A DNA stretch of 64,000 bases, from the NCBI GenBank assembly GCA_950022295.1, contig OX465595.1, positions 224,405,770 to 224,469,769 on the forward strand, written 5' to 3'. Every line of letters starts with the position of its first letter. Position 1 is the first letter of the stretch. Position numbers and translations under genes: made by a program. Under the pieces are notes generated by a model. It was not told the DNA's origin and did no database searches. It worked only from the letters and a program-made list of their open reading frames with translations. This DNA is from Bromus sterilis. Taxonomy: Eukaryota; Streptophyta; Magnoliopsida; Poales; Poaceae. Below are positions 1-12,200 of this stretch, in pieces.

Positions 1-10
1 GCGGGCGGAT

Positions 11-3000
11 TGTCAAATCCCGACTTTTATTACCCTCTTATTAGCGTAGGAAAAATTAGGGGTAACAAAAACTTTCTAAAGTTGTGATGTGATGCAAATA
101 AAATTGCCCTGCCATGCTTGCTTTATACTTTGTTGCTATGCCATGCTTGCCTTGTGCTAATGCCATACTTGTTTTCCCTGGTCATGCCAAAAAGAATCAA
201 CCAATAAAAATAATTAGCTCATACCACACAATCTGATCAACCAACTTATCACCACCATAGCATATTAGCGTCAATAATATTTTCACCAAATGAAGTTTTC
301 TTGACCAAAGATTCACCATTTAAATAATGAAAAATACCTCAATAGCATAGAGTATTTAATAAAAATAGTTCAAAACTGCTAATTAATTACTATCACTATA
401 ATAGTAATAATATTTTTAACCCAATTAAAAATATCCTAAAAATTCTAAATAAATTAGAATAATACTCTTGGAGCTTTTTAAATTATTTTGGAGGTTTAAA
501 ATTTAAGATTTCGTTTCATATTTAAACCAAACCGAGGAGAAGTTTTTGCAAAACCGGTTTTGTTGGTTAAAAAAAACCTACGCTACATGGGTCGCAGCCC
601 ATCTCCCTCTCTCTCTCCAGCCCGCTTCGCAACCCCACCCCTACGTCATCAGGAGGCCCCCCCCGATGACGCAAGACCTCACCGCCTCGTCTTCCCAGTA
701 GTCGAGGAGGCGAGAGCACCCGCTCCCCTCCCGTCCTCGCTATAAAACGAGCCCCCCAGCCCTCTCCCTCACCACTCACCCCACTCCACCATCCATCACC
801 ACAGCCCCGCTCCACCCCCACCACTCGGTAGAAGAAGAACAGAAGCAGAAGAGAAGGAAGGAGAAGCAAGGAATAAGGAGGAGGAAGAGAAGAGAGGAGG
901 CGGGAGGGCCGGCCGGCGAGCCCCATCTCCGCCCCACGCCGGAGCTGCACCGGCGAGGACCGCCGCCTGGAGGAGCCCGTTTTTGGGCAAAAATGGAACC
1001 CCCAAGGGGCCCCCTACCTCCGCCGCCCCCTTCCGCCGCCCTCCGGCCACCGGAGGCCCTCCGGCTAGGTCCGTCTCGGCCCCTGGCCACCATGGGAGCC
1101 TCCCGTGCCGTGGCCTGGACGCGAGGTTGAAGACGGCCCCCTGGCCGTCGGATCACACTTGATCCAACGGCCAGGGCGAGCCGATACCCCATCGGGTTTA
1201 AAAAAAAAAACCAACGCGCTGTGCTGGGCTCGGCCCGTTAAAACAAAAGAGAGAAAGCGCCGCGGGCGCCAAATAGCCATGGGCCTGATGGCTGTCGTCT
1301 TTTCTTTTTTTTTACACTGCAGCACCTAAATAATAGTAGAAAAATAACCGTAGCTCACAAAAATATGAAATAAATTTTGTGTGGCTTAGAAAATTGTGTT
1401 TTATTTTTCTGTCTGTTTAGAATATTCTTTATGCAGTACCAAATTAGTTGCTTTAGTTTAATCGAGTTAATTGTGCTTGTTAAATAGTTTTAATCAATTC
1501 CCTGTAAACCCTAAAAATGTAATGTTGATTTGTATATACTCCTATGAATATTCTTGATTTTTCTGTATGTGTAGAATATTATTTGGCTTAAATAAATTTG
1601 TGACCCCTTTTATTATTATTATTATTACTATTGCTAGTTTATTTCCTATTTAACTTATGTTAGTACTATTTGATTGTTAGTTTAATATTAAACCAGCATT
1701 TGGTCAGTAGGTCATTGCAATGAACTTGGTTATGGAAATAAAACAATTTAATACGTTGTTAATGAATAAAGTAACTAAAAACATAACTTAAGTTAATAAT
1801 TGCTTTAATATCATCTTGTTGTGGTAATCCTATTAAATTTATTCCAATGCCTTGTTGTGGTATTCAACTTTGAAGTGTTGATTTAGTATTTCAATGCTAG
1901 TATAAATTGTGCTTTTAATTACTTGTTGATTGATAGTGAAGCTGAGTGTTGTGTGCCTTGTTTGTGTTTTTTGCCCGGTTGTAATGGTGAATTTGTTTCT
2001 TCCGCAACGTGTAGACGATACGCCGTATGTTGCAGGTGAAGACTCCTCCCTTCCCTCCGAAGAAGCCGATCCAGGGTACATCGCCGAGGAAGGCAAGCCA
2101 CCGTCAAACTCAAAACCCCGCATTACCATTTTTTTTCCTTTCTTGTATCACTTATATTGTATCATGCTAGTATTATATATTCATATGGTTTGCGATTGTA
2201 TTAGTTATACCATGAAAACTCCACACCACCCCATATCCTACCTATTTGGGAAAAACTAAGTAGAACCCCGATGATCCCGGCATTTTGTCGAGACCATCAC
2301 TCAACTCTAGTATTTAGCATTACATAAAAACTTGGAAAGTCATACTTCATCCTATATGGTACGACATACACCTAAGAAGGTGGTATTGCCGGGTTTGTGG
2401 AACATCGTCGGACATGGACAAAGTCTGGAGGGACTCTCTATATGTGCCGCCAAAATCTAGCATTACAGTACAACCACTATACTCTGGTATGGGACAGGGC
2501 TAGTTGGAAGATTGTTTGTCTTAGTACGGGGGTCCTATAACTACACATGGATGCGTGATTCCACGAATCCGATAGCCCTCGAAGTCGATGGGTGAAATTC
2601 GCTAGGCCTAGTGTCGGAAGGAACCTTGATGCTCTTCGACTACGGTGCAGGCTTGGGTCCTAGAGGAGCATGCTCTGTCACATGGAAAGTCCATGCAGTA
2701 CGCAAGGGGTGGAGTCACCTGTACTAGGGCAGACCAGGGGAAAACTAAGGTCGATTATCCGAGACCCGCATACTGAAGTATGACGATCCGTGGGGACACA
2801 CGGCGGATGTATCGAAGGTGGTGGGTAAAGTGTACAACCTCTACAGAGTGTAAATCTATTCGAGTAGCCGAAGTCCACGGTCATGGACAGCTAGTGAGGC
2901 CACACTTTGTGGGGAATAGATGAGAAATCCCGGTACCGAGTTTATGGTTCGACGACGATGATGTTGATATTGTTGGAAAAAGGTTGGTCTTGAATTATCC

Positions 3001-3499
3001 AAATACATTGTGGGAAATAAAATCTTCAAAGTTTAAAACTTTGCCAACTTAATAATGATCTTGAGTAGATAGAAAATCCCTATGAAAAACTCCACCATAT
3101 AGCCATCCTATTGTTTTCGTATGCAAAACTTTGTTTCTTTCTTTAGGTGGTTTGCGAGTACTTTGTATGTACTCACGGCTTTTTCCCTCGTTATTCCATC
3201 GCCCAGGCTTGGAGGAGCAGGTATATGACGACGATGCTAAAGGCGAATACTAGGACGTGTTATGCTCTGATCTACCCTGTGGATTGTGTCGCCCCTACCT
3301 TTGATGCTTTTGCTTTTCCGCTGCTATTTGAGCCCGATGAGGCCATGTAAGACTTTATTGTTGTATGACTTGTATTCGGTATTGTATGAACTTTGAGACT
3401 ATGATATCGATGTCGAGTTGTGTGTCATGCGAACTGATCATGGGAGCATGACTGTATACACAACTGGTCGCTTCGGACATATAGTCCGGGGTGCCCACA
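11..3499 (+). repeat. Tek1 5' LTR (3489 bp)
   Basis: It begins TGTCAAATCC and ends GGTGCCCACA. Compared with the 3' LTR it lacks about 220 bp near 980-990, just after the common CTGGAGGAGCC. The TATA box lies at 741-747, so U3 is about 0.75 kb and R-U5 is unusually long, about 2.7 kb. An ATT microsatellite lies near 1610-1630. Apart from short reading frames, including a peptide-like stretch at 1930-2259, no gene is seen in it. Confidence 0.93.
741..747 (+). promoter_or_regulatory. TATA box of Tek1 5' LTR
   Basis: TATAAAA in the context CTCGC-TATAAAA-CGAGCC, in a GC-rich promoter-like part of the LTR, followed by a CT-rich leader. The same box is at 9943-9949 in the 3' LTR. Transcription should start about 30 bases downstream. 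Confidence 0.7.
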
Positions 3500-3503
3500 G
3501 ACT

Positions 3504-3515
3504 TGGTATCAGAGC
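3504..3515 (+). other. Tek1 primer binding site (initiator Met tRNA)
   Basis: TGGTATCAGAGC starts four bases after the 5' LTR end. It is the standard complement of the plant initiator methionine tRNA 3' end, used to prime minus-strand DNA synthesis. Confidence 0.93.
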
Positions 3516-3722
3516 CTCTGTTCAGACCATAGCAGCCTAGTTAGGTTGGTCGGTAGATAGGATGGGGGGAAATAAAAAACTATATTCTAAACTAAAGAGA
3601 TGGTCAAATGCATAGTATAGAATGCTTACCTCTCTTATCCCCTCTATAGTAAACTATTAAATGTTTTATTATGTTAAAATTTTGCACACTTGTCATCTAA
3701 CTTAAACTCTTAGAACTTGTAG

Positions 3723-4505
3723 ATGGCTGGAGTTCCTGTGCACCACCTCCAGCTGACTCAGGCTGGGAAGACGCCCTTTGCTCAGGATCTGATGGATCTT
3801 CTTGCGCTCGTTCACCGCCCAGTTGCGAAGTTCAGGGCTTTCCAGATCACCATTGGGGATGATACCGAGCTCCACCTGATTGTGCGGTGTGAGCTCCGAG
3901 GTTCGGAGGTGGCCCCACGGTCGGATCCTATCAGCTTCACGGTGTATGCTCGTACCTAGGAGGAGGGTCTGTCCCGAGCTTGCCAGGAGGCGATTGCTCG
4001 CCTTGTGAGGTTTCACCAGTATGAGCTGGGTACCACGCGGTTCCGTCACTACGTGATGCGCGATGATGAGGGAGACCCCACTCCTGGTGTGCTTCACCCG
4101 GTCCTAAGGAACCACTTGTTCGCTCTAGAGAGACACCTAGCTCTGACTCAGGCTCATATGGATGAGGTCCGGGTCAAGCATGACTACAACCTCCAGACTG
4201 AGGGTCCCGCCCCCGTCGCCCACATCGAGCTGGAGACTCGGGACAAGATTATCAAGGAGCTGCAGGACAAGGTCGCCAGTCTGGAGGAGAGTAACAAGAT
4301 GCTGAGGAAGAGGACCAGGAGCCTGAAGCGCAAGTGCGACGATTTGGAGGATGAGATTGATGCTCTGGATGATGGCAAGGCCATCCAGAAGGAGGAGAAC
4401 GCCCATATCAGTGATGATGAGGACTGGATGGATGAGGAGTACGAGGAGGCTCCGAACACTGATGATGAGGACTTCATCGATGATCGCGATGAGGATGAGA
4501 TCTAG
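3723..4505 (+). pseudogene. extra ORF ahead of gag in Tek1 (orf0-like; coiled coil and acidic tail), one premature stop
   Basis: One reading frame of about 260 codons runs from the ATG at 3723 to TAG at 4503, interrupted only by an in-frame TAG at 3957. The first half resembles no family I can name. The second half has a heptad-rich charged stretch (about residues 170-215, with KELQDKVASLEESNKMLRKR) expected to form a coiled coil, then a strongly acidic C-terminus rich in DDED. There is no CCHC knuckle, protease or polymerase motif, so it is not gag. It lies between the primer site and gag, where most chromoviruses have only leader. Upstream ORFs (orf0) have been described in rice RIRE3/RIRE8-type elements, and this may be a relative. 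Function unknown; the acidic tail suggests a basic partner such as histone or nucleic-acid-binding protein. Confidence 0.7.
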
Positions 4506-4745
4506 GCGTTGTTAGTTGTTGGATGCCCTTTTGGAGATTTGCGTTAGACGTTGCATGTGTGGTTGGTTACCTGTAAGACTTGATTATGTATGAGACTTAT
4601 GCTATCGTTATGCTACCATGTGGTGATTGCTAGTTGCATGATTATTACCTATTTTATAAGTCTTGCTTGTGTGTGATAACTAGATTGTTAGGGACTTACC
4701 CCCTTGTAGACTAAATTCCCTCTTATCTTGCGCAACAACCTCAAG

Positions 4746-5820
4746 ATGCCGAGAAGCTCCCGCGCCAACCCAAGTGGATACGGTGACGCGCCACCGCCAC
4801 CACCCGACCCGAACATGGCGCAGCTTCTGCGACTGCTGATGGAGGAGCGCCAGGCAAACATGGCTGCACTCCAGCAGCTAGTCCAGGTCGCCACCAATGC
4901 CAACCAAGGAGGCGGAGGAGCTGGTGGGAATGAGGAGCCCAGGTCTCGGCTCCGAGACTTCCAGAACACCAACCGTCCGGTGTTTTAGCAGATGAAGGAG
5001 CCTTTGGATGCTGAGGATTGGCTCCGCACCATGGAGAACAATCTCGATGTCGCCGCTATTGGCAACAACGAGAAGGTCCTGTATGCCACTCACTACCTCA
5101 CCGGTACCGCAAGGAGCTGGTGGGAAGGAGTGCGTGCCCGTCTTCCTGAAGGGAAAGTACTCACTTGGGCTGAGTTCTCCGAGAAGTTCAAGAAGGCGCA
5201 CATCCCGACTGCACTGATCAGGAGGATGAAGGACGAGTTCCGCCACCTCAAGCAAGGGGGCATGACTGTGGTTGGATATCTTGACCGCTTCACTCAGCTG
5301 TCGAGGTATGCCCCGGAGGAGGTGGACACCGAGGAGAAGTGAAAGGACCATTTCCTGGATGGACTGCACAATGAGCTGCAGGTTGTCCTGGTGGCCATGC
5401 AGTTCCCCGAACTTGAGTCTCTTGCCGATGCTGCTATCATGATGGAGGGCAAGCTCAAGACGGCCTCTGAGAACCGCAAGCGCCGCATGATGCAGCAGGG
5501 TGGATCCAGCAACACCCGACTGCGTCCAACACAGCCACCAAGGCCAGCACCCCAGCCTCAGAGGAGCCCTTACCAGCGCCACGCCCCAGTGCTCCTTCTC
5601 GCCCTGGTGGAGTTCCGCGCCCAGCAGGCGGAATTCCCCGCGACCTTGCATCAGAAGTGATCTGCTTCAAGTGTGGCCAGAAGGGTCACTATGCCATTAC
5701 CTGCACCAATAAGGCGAATGTTGCCCCACGCCCCAATACTCCAGCACCAGCCAGAGGGAACCCCGGCCGCAACAATGCCCAGCGCGGTGCGCCCAACGCC
5801 GCCAAGGGACGTCTGAACCA
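4746..5820 (+). pseudogene. gag: Tek1 gag, broken
   Basis: Gag forms the particle that packages element RNA. The frame starts at the ATG at 4746 with a proline-rich N-terminus, followed by the retrotransposon gag core (DAEDWLRTME, later ARSWWEGV and GYLDRFTQLSRYAP). In-frame stops occur at 4986 (TAG) and 5340 (TGA). A frameshift near 5585-5655 separates the core from the zinc knuckle at about 5662-5703 (CFKCGQKGHYAITC, a complete CX2CX4HX4C). Gag and pol were probably one polyprotein, since the knuckle frame continues straight into protease. Not functional. Confidence 0.9.
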
Positions 5821-8800
5821 TGTGAAAGCCGAGGAAGCCCTGGAGGCAGCAGACGTTATCTTGGGTACGTTTCCAGTTAATTCAGTATCTGCTCAAGTAT
5901 TGTTTGATTCTGGTGCATCACACTCGTTTGTTACAAAGACATTTGTGGATAGAAGTAAGTTGTCACCTAGTGAAATGAGGAGGCCCATGGTAGTCCAAAT
6001 ACCCGGATCCAAAACCCGAGCCAGTTTAGCTTGTTTCGGAGTTCCCATAGCGATTCATGGAGTCGAGTTCCTAGCTGACCTGATCGTGTTAGGGACAGAA
6101 GGTATAGATGTGGTACTTGGCATGAATTGGTTGTCCAGATATCGAGGCTGGATAGATTGCACTGAGAGGACAGTCAACCTCACGAGTGTCGATGGAGTTC
6201 AGATAGAGTACACCGACAAGGAAGATACTGCCCGAGCCTTCTGTCATCAGAGTGTCTCGGTGTCACCACTTGAGGAGGTGAAGGTTGTATGTGATTTCCC
6301 GGACGTTTTTCCGGAGGATCTACCCGGTATGCCGCCTGATTGGGATATCGAGTTTATCATCGAGTTAGTGCCTGGCACAACCCCTATTGCACAGAGACCC
6401 TACCGGATGAATGCTAAAGAACTGGTTGAGTTGAAGAAATAGCTGAATGACATGCTCCAGAAGGGACTGATTCGACCCAGTGCTTCACCCTGGGGTTCGC
6501 CAGTTCTCTTTGTGGACAAGAGAGACGGCACCATACGCATGTGTGTGGACTGCCGTAAGCTGAACGAAGTGACCATCAAGAACAAGTATCCGCTTCGCAA
6601 GATCGAGGATCTGTTCGACCAGTTGAACGGAGCCCGAGTCTTCTCCAAGATCGATCTAAGGACCGGATATCACCAGTTGAAGGTCCGTGAGTCGGACATC
6701 CCCAAGACATCTTTCACAACCCGCTATGGTTTTTTCAAGTACACTGTCATGTCTTTCGGACTTACCAATGCCCCGGCCTATTTCATGAATCTCATGAACA
6801 AGATCTTCATGAAGTATCTCGACAAGTTTGTGGTGGTGTTCATTGACGACATCCTGATATATTCCAAGACCGAAGAATGCATGCCGATCATTTGCGCTTA
6901 GTCCTCGAGACTTTGCGTGAGCACTAGTTGTACGCCAAGTTCAGCAAGTGCGAGTTCTGGCTCAAGGAAGTCGTATTTTTGGGACATGTATTGTTAGAAG
7001 GAGGAATATCCGTCGACCCCGCAAAGATTCAGTCCGTCATAGACTAGACAGCTCCGACCACTCAGACTGAAGTTAGAGGATTCCTCGGACTAGCGGGATA
7101 CTACCGCAAGTTCGTGGAAGGCTTCTCCAGCATCGCCCGACCCATGAATCAACTGCTAAAGAAGGACCAGAAGTTTGTGTGGACGGAAAAGTGTGAAGCC
7201 AGTTTCCAGGAGTTGAAGAGGAGATTGGTATACGCCCCAGTGTTGACGATGCCTGACCTGACCAAGAGCTTTGATGTGTACTGCGATGCATCGAAGGTTG
7301 GTTTGGGTTGTGTTCTTATGCAAGTGGGCAAGGTGATTGAGTGCCTGTCACAACAATTGAAGCCGCACGAGTTGAACTACCCCTAAATGACTTGGAGCTA
7401 GCCGCTGTAGTGCTTGCTCTCAAGAGATGGAAACATTATTTGATGGGTCACCGTTGCGACATATACACAGACCATAAGAGCCTGAAGTACATTTTCTCGC
7501 AGAAGGAGTCGAACATGAGGCAGAGGAGATGGATCGAGTTGATCAAAGACTACGATCTCGAGATTTACTACCATCCTGGCAAGGCCAATGTGGTAGAAGA
7601 TGCCCTCAGCCGCAAGCCATGCACACTTAATGCGATGATCAGAGAGACGCAGCCATCTCTGCACGAGAAGTTCGAGAAGCTGGGTTTGGAACTTGTTACA
7701 CCTGGTTTTCTGGCTCACCTTGAGCTGACTCCGACTCTATTTCATCAGATCAAGGAGGCACAGAAGGGACACGATAGTATTGAGGGAATCAAGAAGAAGA
7801 TGCCCCTCGGCAAGGCCCCGAAGTTCACGATAGATGATGACGGAGTTCTTTGGTTCGATGGCCGATTGTGTGTGCCTTATATAGAGGAGTTGAAGCTCAC
7901 TATCCTGAAGGAAGCTCATGATACACCTTACTCCATCCACCTTGGAGGGACTAAGATGTATCAAGACCTGAAGGACTTGTTCTGGTGGCACGGTATGAAG
8001 CGTGAAATTGCCTTGTATGTCGCCAAGTGCGACATCTGCCAGAGAGTGAAAGAGGAACACCAGAGACCTGCAGGATTGCTGCAACCACTCCGAGTTCCTG
8101 AATGGAAGTGGGAAAAAATAGGCATGGACTTCATCACAGGTATACCAAGGTCGAGCAAAGGACATGACTCTATCTGGGTTATCGTCGATCGACTCACCAA
8201 GGTAGCGCACTTCATCCCAGTGCGAACCACCTATCGAGGAGACCAGCTGGCAGAATGGTACATGTCGAGGAACGTATGCCTAGACGGAGTCCCGAAGGAG
8301 ATTGTGTCTGACCGAGGTACCCAGTTTACCTCGAGGTTCTGGAAGCAAGTCCAGGAGGCACTAGGAACCAAGCTCACATTCAGCACAGCCTATCACCCGC
8401 AGACTGGAGCGAGTGAACCAGATACTAGAGGATATGCTCCGCGCATGTGCTCTAGCCTACGGTTCCAAGTGGGAAGACTCCTCGCCCTATGAAAATTCTC
8501 CTACAACAACAGCTACCAGTCGATTTTGCAGATGGCACCATTTGAAGCTCTGTATGGGAGGAAGTGTCGCACGCCCATGAACTGGTCTCAGACCGGAGAA
8601 GGGAAGATTTTCGGACCCGATGTTCTAAAAGAGGCCGAAGAGCAGGTCCAGTTGATTCGTGAGCGTCTCAAGACCGCTCAGTCTCGTCAGAAGAGTTATG
8701 CCGACCCCAAGCGTCGAGAGGTGACTTTTGCAGTTGGAGATTTTGTGTATCTTCGAGTCACCCCATTGAAGGGAATGCAGCGATTCCATGTGAAGGGAAA

Positions 8801-9174
8801 GCTAGCACCCCGATACATCGGACCGTTTGAGGTGATAGCCAGGCGAGGCCAAGTTGCCTATCAGTTGAGACTGCCAGCAGAGCTATGTGATGTGCATGAC
8901 GTCTTCCACGTATCGCAGATCCGGAAGTGACTGGAGGTGCCGGACAAGCCCGATGTTTTCAAGAACATCGACCACCGCACGGTGGACATCAACCAGGATC
9001 TCACGTACCGTGAGACACCCCTTCGTATCCTGGAAGAAGCCACCCGAGTCACCCGTAAGCGCGCGATCAAGTTCCACAAGGTCCAGTCGACAAATCACAC
9101 AGAAGAGGAAGCCACCTGGGAAACGGGAGGACTACCTCAAGCGCGAGTTCCCGCATCTCTTCACTAGCTTTTGA
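5821..9174 (+). pseudogene. pol: Tek1 pol: protease, RT, RNase H, integrase, chromodomain-like tail; broken
   Basis: Protease retains LFDSGASHSF (about 5900-5930). Reverse transcriptase follows (about 6440-7100) with VVVFIDDILIYS near 6835-6870, then RNase H with CDAS near 7280, the integrase zinc region (HLGG and CDICQ, 7935-8045), the integrase core with MDFITG near 8125 and SDRGTQFTSRFW near 8310, and a C-terminal block ending in a chromodomain-like segment (about 9005-9150). Damage is heavy: stops at 6440, near 6925 and near 7047; frameshifts near 6878 and 7383; a small deletion near 8405 that removes the region of the catalytic Glu of the DDE triad; another shift near 8490; a TGA at 8928 at the end of the core; and a last shift in the tail. 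Confidence 0.9.
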
Positions 9175-9194
9175 ATCTCGGGGACGAGATTCTT

Positions 9195-9210
9195 TTTAAG
9201 GGGGAAGGTC
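9195..9210 (+). other. Tek1 polypurine tract
   Basis: TTTAAGGGGGAAGGTC lies directly against the 3' LTR start at 9211. This is the expected primer for plus-strand DNA synthesis. Confidence 0.85.
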
Positions 9211-12200
9211 TGTCACATCCCGACTTTTATTACCCTGTTATTAGCGTAGCAAAAATTAGGGGTAACAAAAACTTTCTAAAGTTGTGATGTGATGCAAATA
9301 AAATTGCCGTGCCATGCTTGCTTTATGCTTTGTTGCTATGCCATGCTTGCCTTGTGCTAATGCCATACTTCTTTTCCCTGGGCATGCCAAAAAGAATCAA
9401 CCAATAAAAATAATTAGCTCATACCACACAATCTGATCAACCAACTTATCACCACCATAGCATATTAGCATCAATAATATTTTCACCAAATGAAGTTTTC
9501 TTGCACAAAAATTCACCATTTAAATAATGAAAAATACCTCAATAGCAGAAAGTATTTAATAAAAATATTTCAAAACTGCTAATTAATTACTATCACTATA
9601 ATAGTAATAATATTTTTAACCCAATTAAAAATATCCTAAAAATTCTAAATAAATTAGAATAATACTCTTGGAGCTTTTTAAATTATTTTGGAGGTTTAAA
9701 ATTTAAGATTTCGTTTCATATTTAAACCAAACCGAGGAGAAGTTTTTGCAAAACTGGTTTTGTTGGTTAAAAAAAGAAACCTACGCTACCTGGGCCGCAG
9801 CCCATCTCCCTCTCTCTCTCCAGCCCGCTTGGCAACCCCACCCCTACGCCATCAGGAGGCCCCCCCGATGACGCAAGCCCTCACCGCCTCGTCTTCCCAG
9901 TAGGCGAGGAGGAGAGATCACCCGCTCCCGTCCCGTCCTCGCTATAAAACGAGCCCCCCAGCCCTCTCCCTCGCCACTCACCCCACTCCACCATCCATCA
10001 CCACAGCCCCGCTCTTCCCCCACCACTCGGTAGAAGAAGAACAGAAGCAGAAGAGAAGGAAGGAGAAGCAAGGAAGAAGGAGGAGGAAGAGAAGAGAGGA
10101 TGCGGGAGGGCCAGCTGGCGAGCCCCCTCTCCGCCCCATGCCGGAGCTGAGCCGGCGAGGATCCGTCTCCTGGAGGAGCCGATGCCCTACCCCGTCCTCT
10201 TCCCATTCGTCTACGTCCAGCCACCGTCGTTCGTCGCCGCGAAATGCCTCTCCTACGCCAAAAACGGAGCCTTACCGGAATCCCGCACGCCCGCCGCCCC
10301 TCCACGCCGCCCGTCGCCGCCTGAGGAGCCCCCGGTGAGCCGCCCGAGCTCCCTGTCCGCCTTGGCCGCCACCATTTTCTGCGTCGCATGCCCCGTTTTT
10401 GGGCAAGAATGGAACCCCCCAGGGCCCCCCTAACTCCGCCGCCCCCTGCCGCCGGCCGCCGGCCACCGGAGGCCCTCCGGGGAGGTTCGGCGAGGTCCCT
10501 GGCCGCCATGGGAGCCTCCCGGGCCGTGGCTTGGACGCGAGGTTGAAGACGGCCCCCTGGCCGTCGGATCACACTTGATCCAACGGCCAGGGCGAGCCGA
10601 TACCCCTTCGGTTAAAAAAAAACCAACCCGCAGTGCTGGGCTCGGCCCGTTTAAAAAAAAAAGAAAACGCCGCGGGCGCCAAATAGCCATGGGCCGGCTG
10701 GCTGTCGTCTTTTTTTTTTTACACTGCAGCACCTAAATAATAGTAGAAAAATAACCGTAGCTCAGAAAAATATGAAATAAATTTTGTGTGGCTTAGAAAA
10801 TTGTGTTTTATTTTTCTGTATGTTTAGAATATTTTTTATGCAGTACCAAATTAGTTGCTTTAGTTTAAACTAGTTAATTGTGCTTTTTAGCAGCTAAGAA
10901 TAGTTTTAATCAATTCCCTGTAAACCATAAAAATGTAATGTTGATTTGTATATACTCCTGTGAATATTCATGATTTTTCTGTATGTGTAGAATATTATTT
11001 GGCTTAAATAAATTTGTGACCCCTTTTATTATTATTATTACTATTGCTAGTTTATTTCCTATTTAACTTATGTTAGTACTATTTGATTGTAAGTTTAATA
11101 CTAAACCAGCATTTGGTCAGTAGGTCATTGCTATGAACTTGGTTATGGAAATAAAACAATTTAATAAGTTGTTAATGAATAAAGTAACTAAAAAAACATA
11201 ACTTAAGTTAAGAATTGCTTTAATATAATCTTGTTGTGGTAATCCTATTAAATTTATTAGAATGCCTTGTTGTGGTATTCAACTTTGAAGTGTTGATTTT
11301 GTATTTCAATGCTAGTGCAAATTGTTCTTTTAATTACTTGTTGATTGATAGTGAAGCTGAGTGTTGTGTGCCTTGTTTGTGTTTTTTGCCCGGTTTTAAT
11401 GGTGAATTTGTTTCTTCCGCAACGTGTAGACGATACGCCGTACGTTGCAGGTGAAGACTCCTCCCTTGCCGCCGAAGAAGCCGATCCAGGGTACATCGCC
11501 GAGGAAGGCAAGCCACCGTAAAACTCAAAACCCCACATTACCATTTTTTTACCTTTCTTGTATCACTTATATTGTATCATGCTAGTATTATATATTCATA
11601 TGGTTTGGGATTGTATTAGTTATACTAGAAAAACTCCACACCAACCCATAGCCTACCTATTTGGGAAAAACTAAGTAGAACCCCGATGATCCCGACATTC
11701 TGTCGAGACCATCACTCAGCTCTAGTATTTAGCACTACATAACAACTTGGAAAGTCATACTTCATCCTATATGGTACGACATACACCTAAGAAGGTGGTA
11801 TAGCCTTGTTTGTGGAACATCGTCGGACATGGACAAAGTCTGGAGGGACTCTCTATATGTGCCGCCAAAATCTAGCATTACAGTACAATCACTATAGTCT
11901 GGTATGAGACAGGGCTAGTTGGAATCTTGTTTGTCTTAGTACGGGAGTCCTATAACTACACATGGATGCGTGATTCAACGAATCCGATAGCCCTCGAAGT
12001 CGATGGGTGAAATTCGCTAGGCTTAGTGTCGGAAGGAACCCTGGTGCTCTTCGACTACGGTGCAGGCTTGGGTCCTAGAGGAGCATGCTCTGTCACACGA
12101 AAAGTCCATGCAGTACTTACGGTGTGGATTCACCTGTACTAGGGCAGACAAGGGGAAAACTAAGGTCGATTACCCGAGACCCGCATAATGAGGTATGACG

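Noticed and set aside
776..1192. Arg/Gly-rich minus-strand ORFs in the Tek1 LTR (also 9844-10572)
   Set aside because: They arise from GC-rich promoter and leader sequence, lie antisense to the element, and change between the two LTRs by a non-triplet indel.
3504..3515. tRNA-like matches at the primer sites
   Set aside because: Only the 12-18 base complement of a tRNA end is present; no tRNA gene can be folded around any of them.
4878..5651. 257-codon minus-strand ORF over Tek1 gag
   Set aside because: Antisense shadow of the gag core, which is clearly recognisable on the plus strand.
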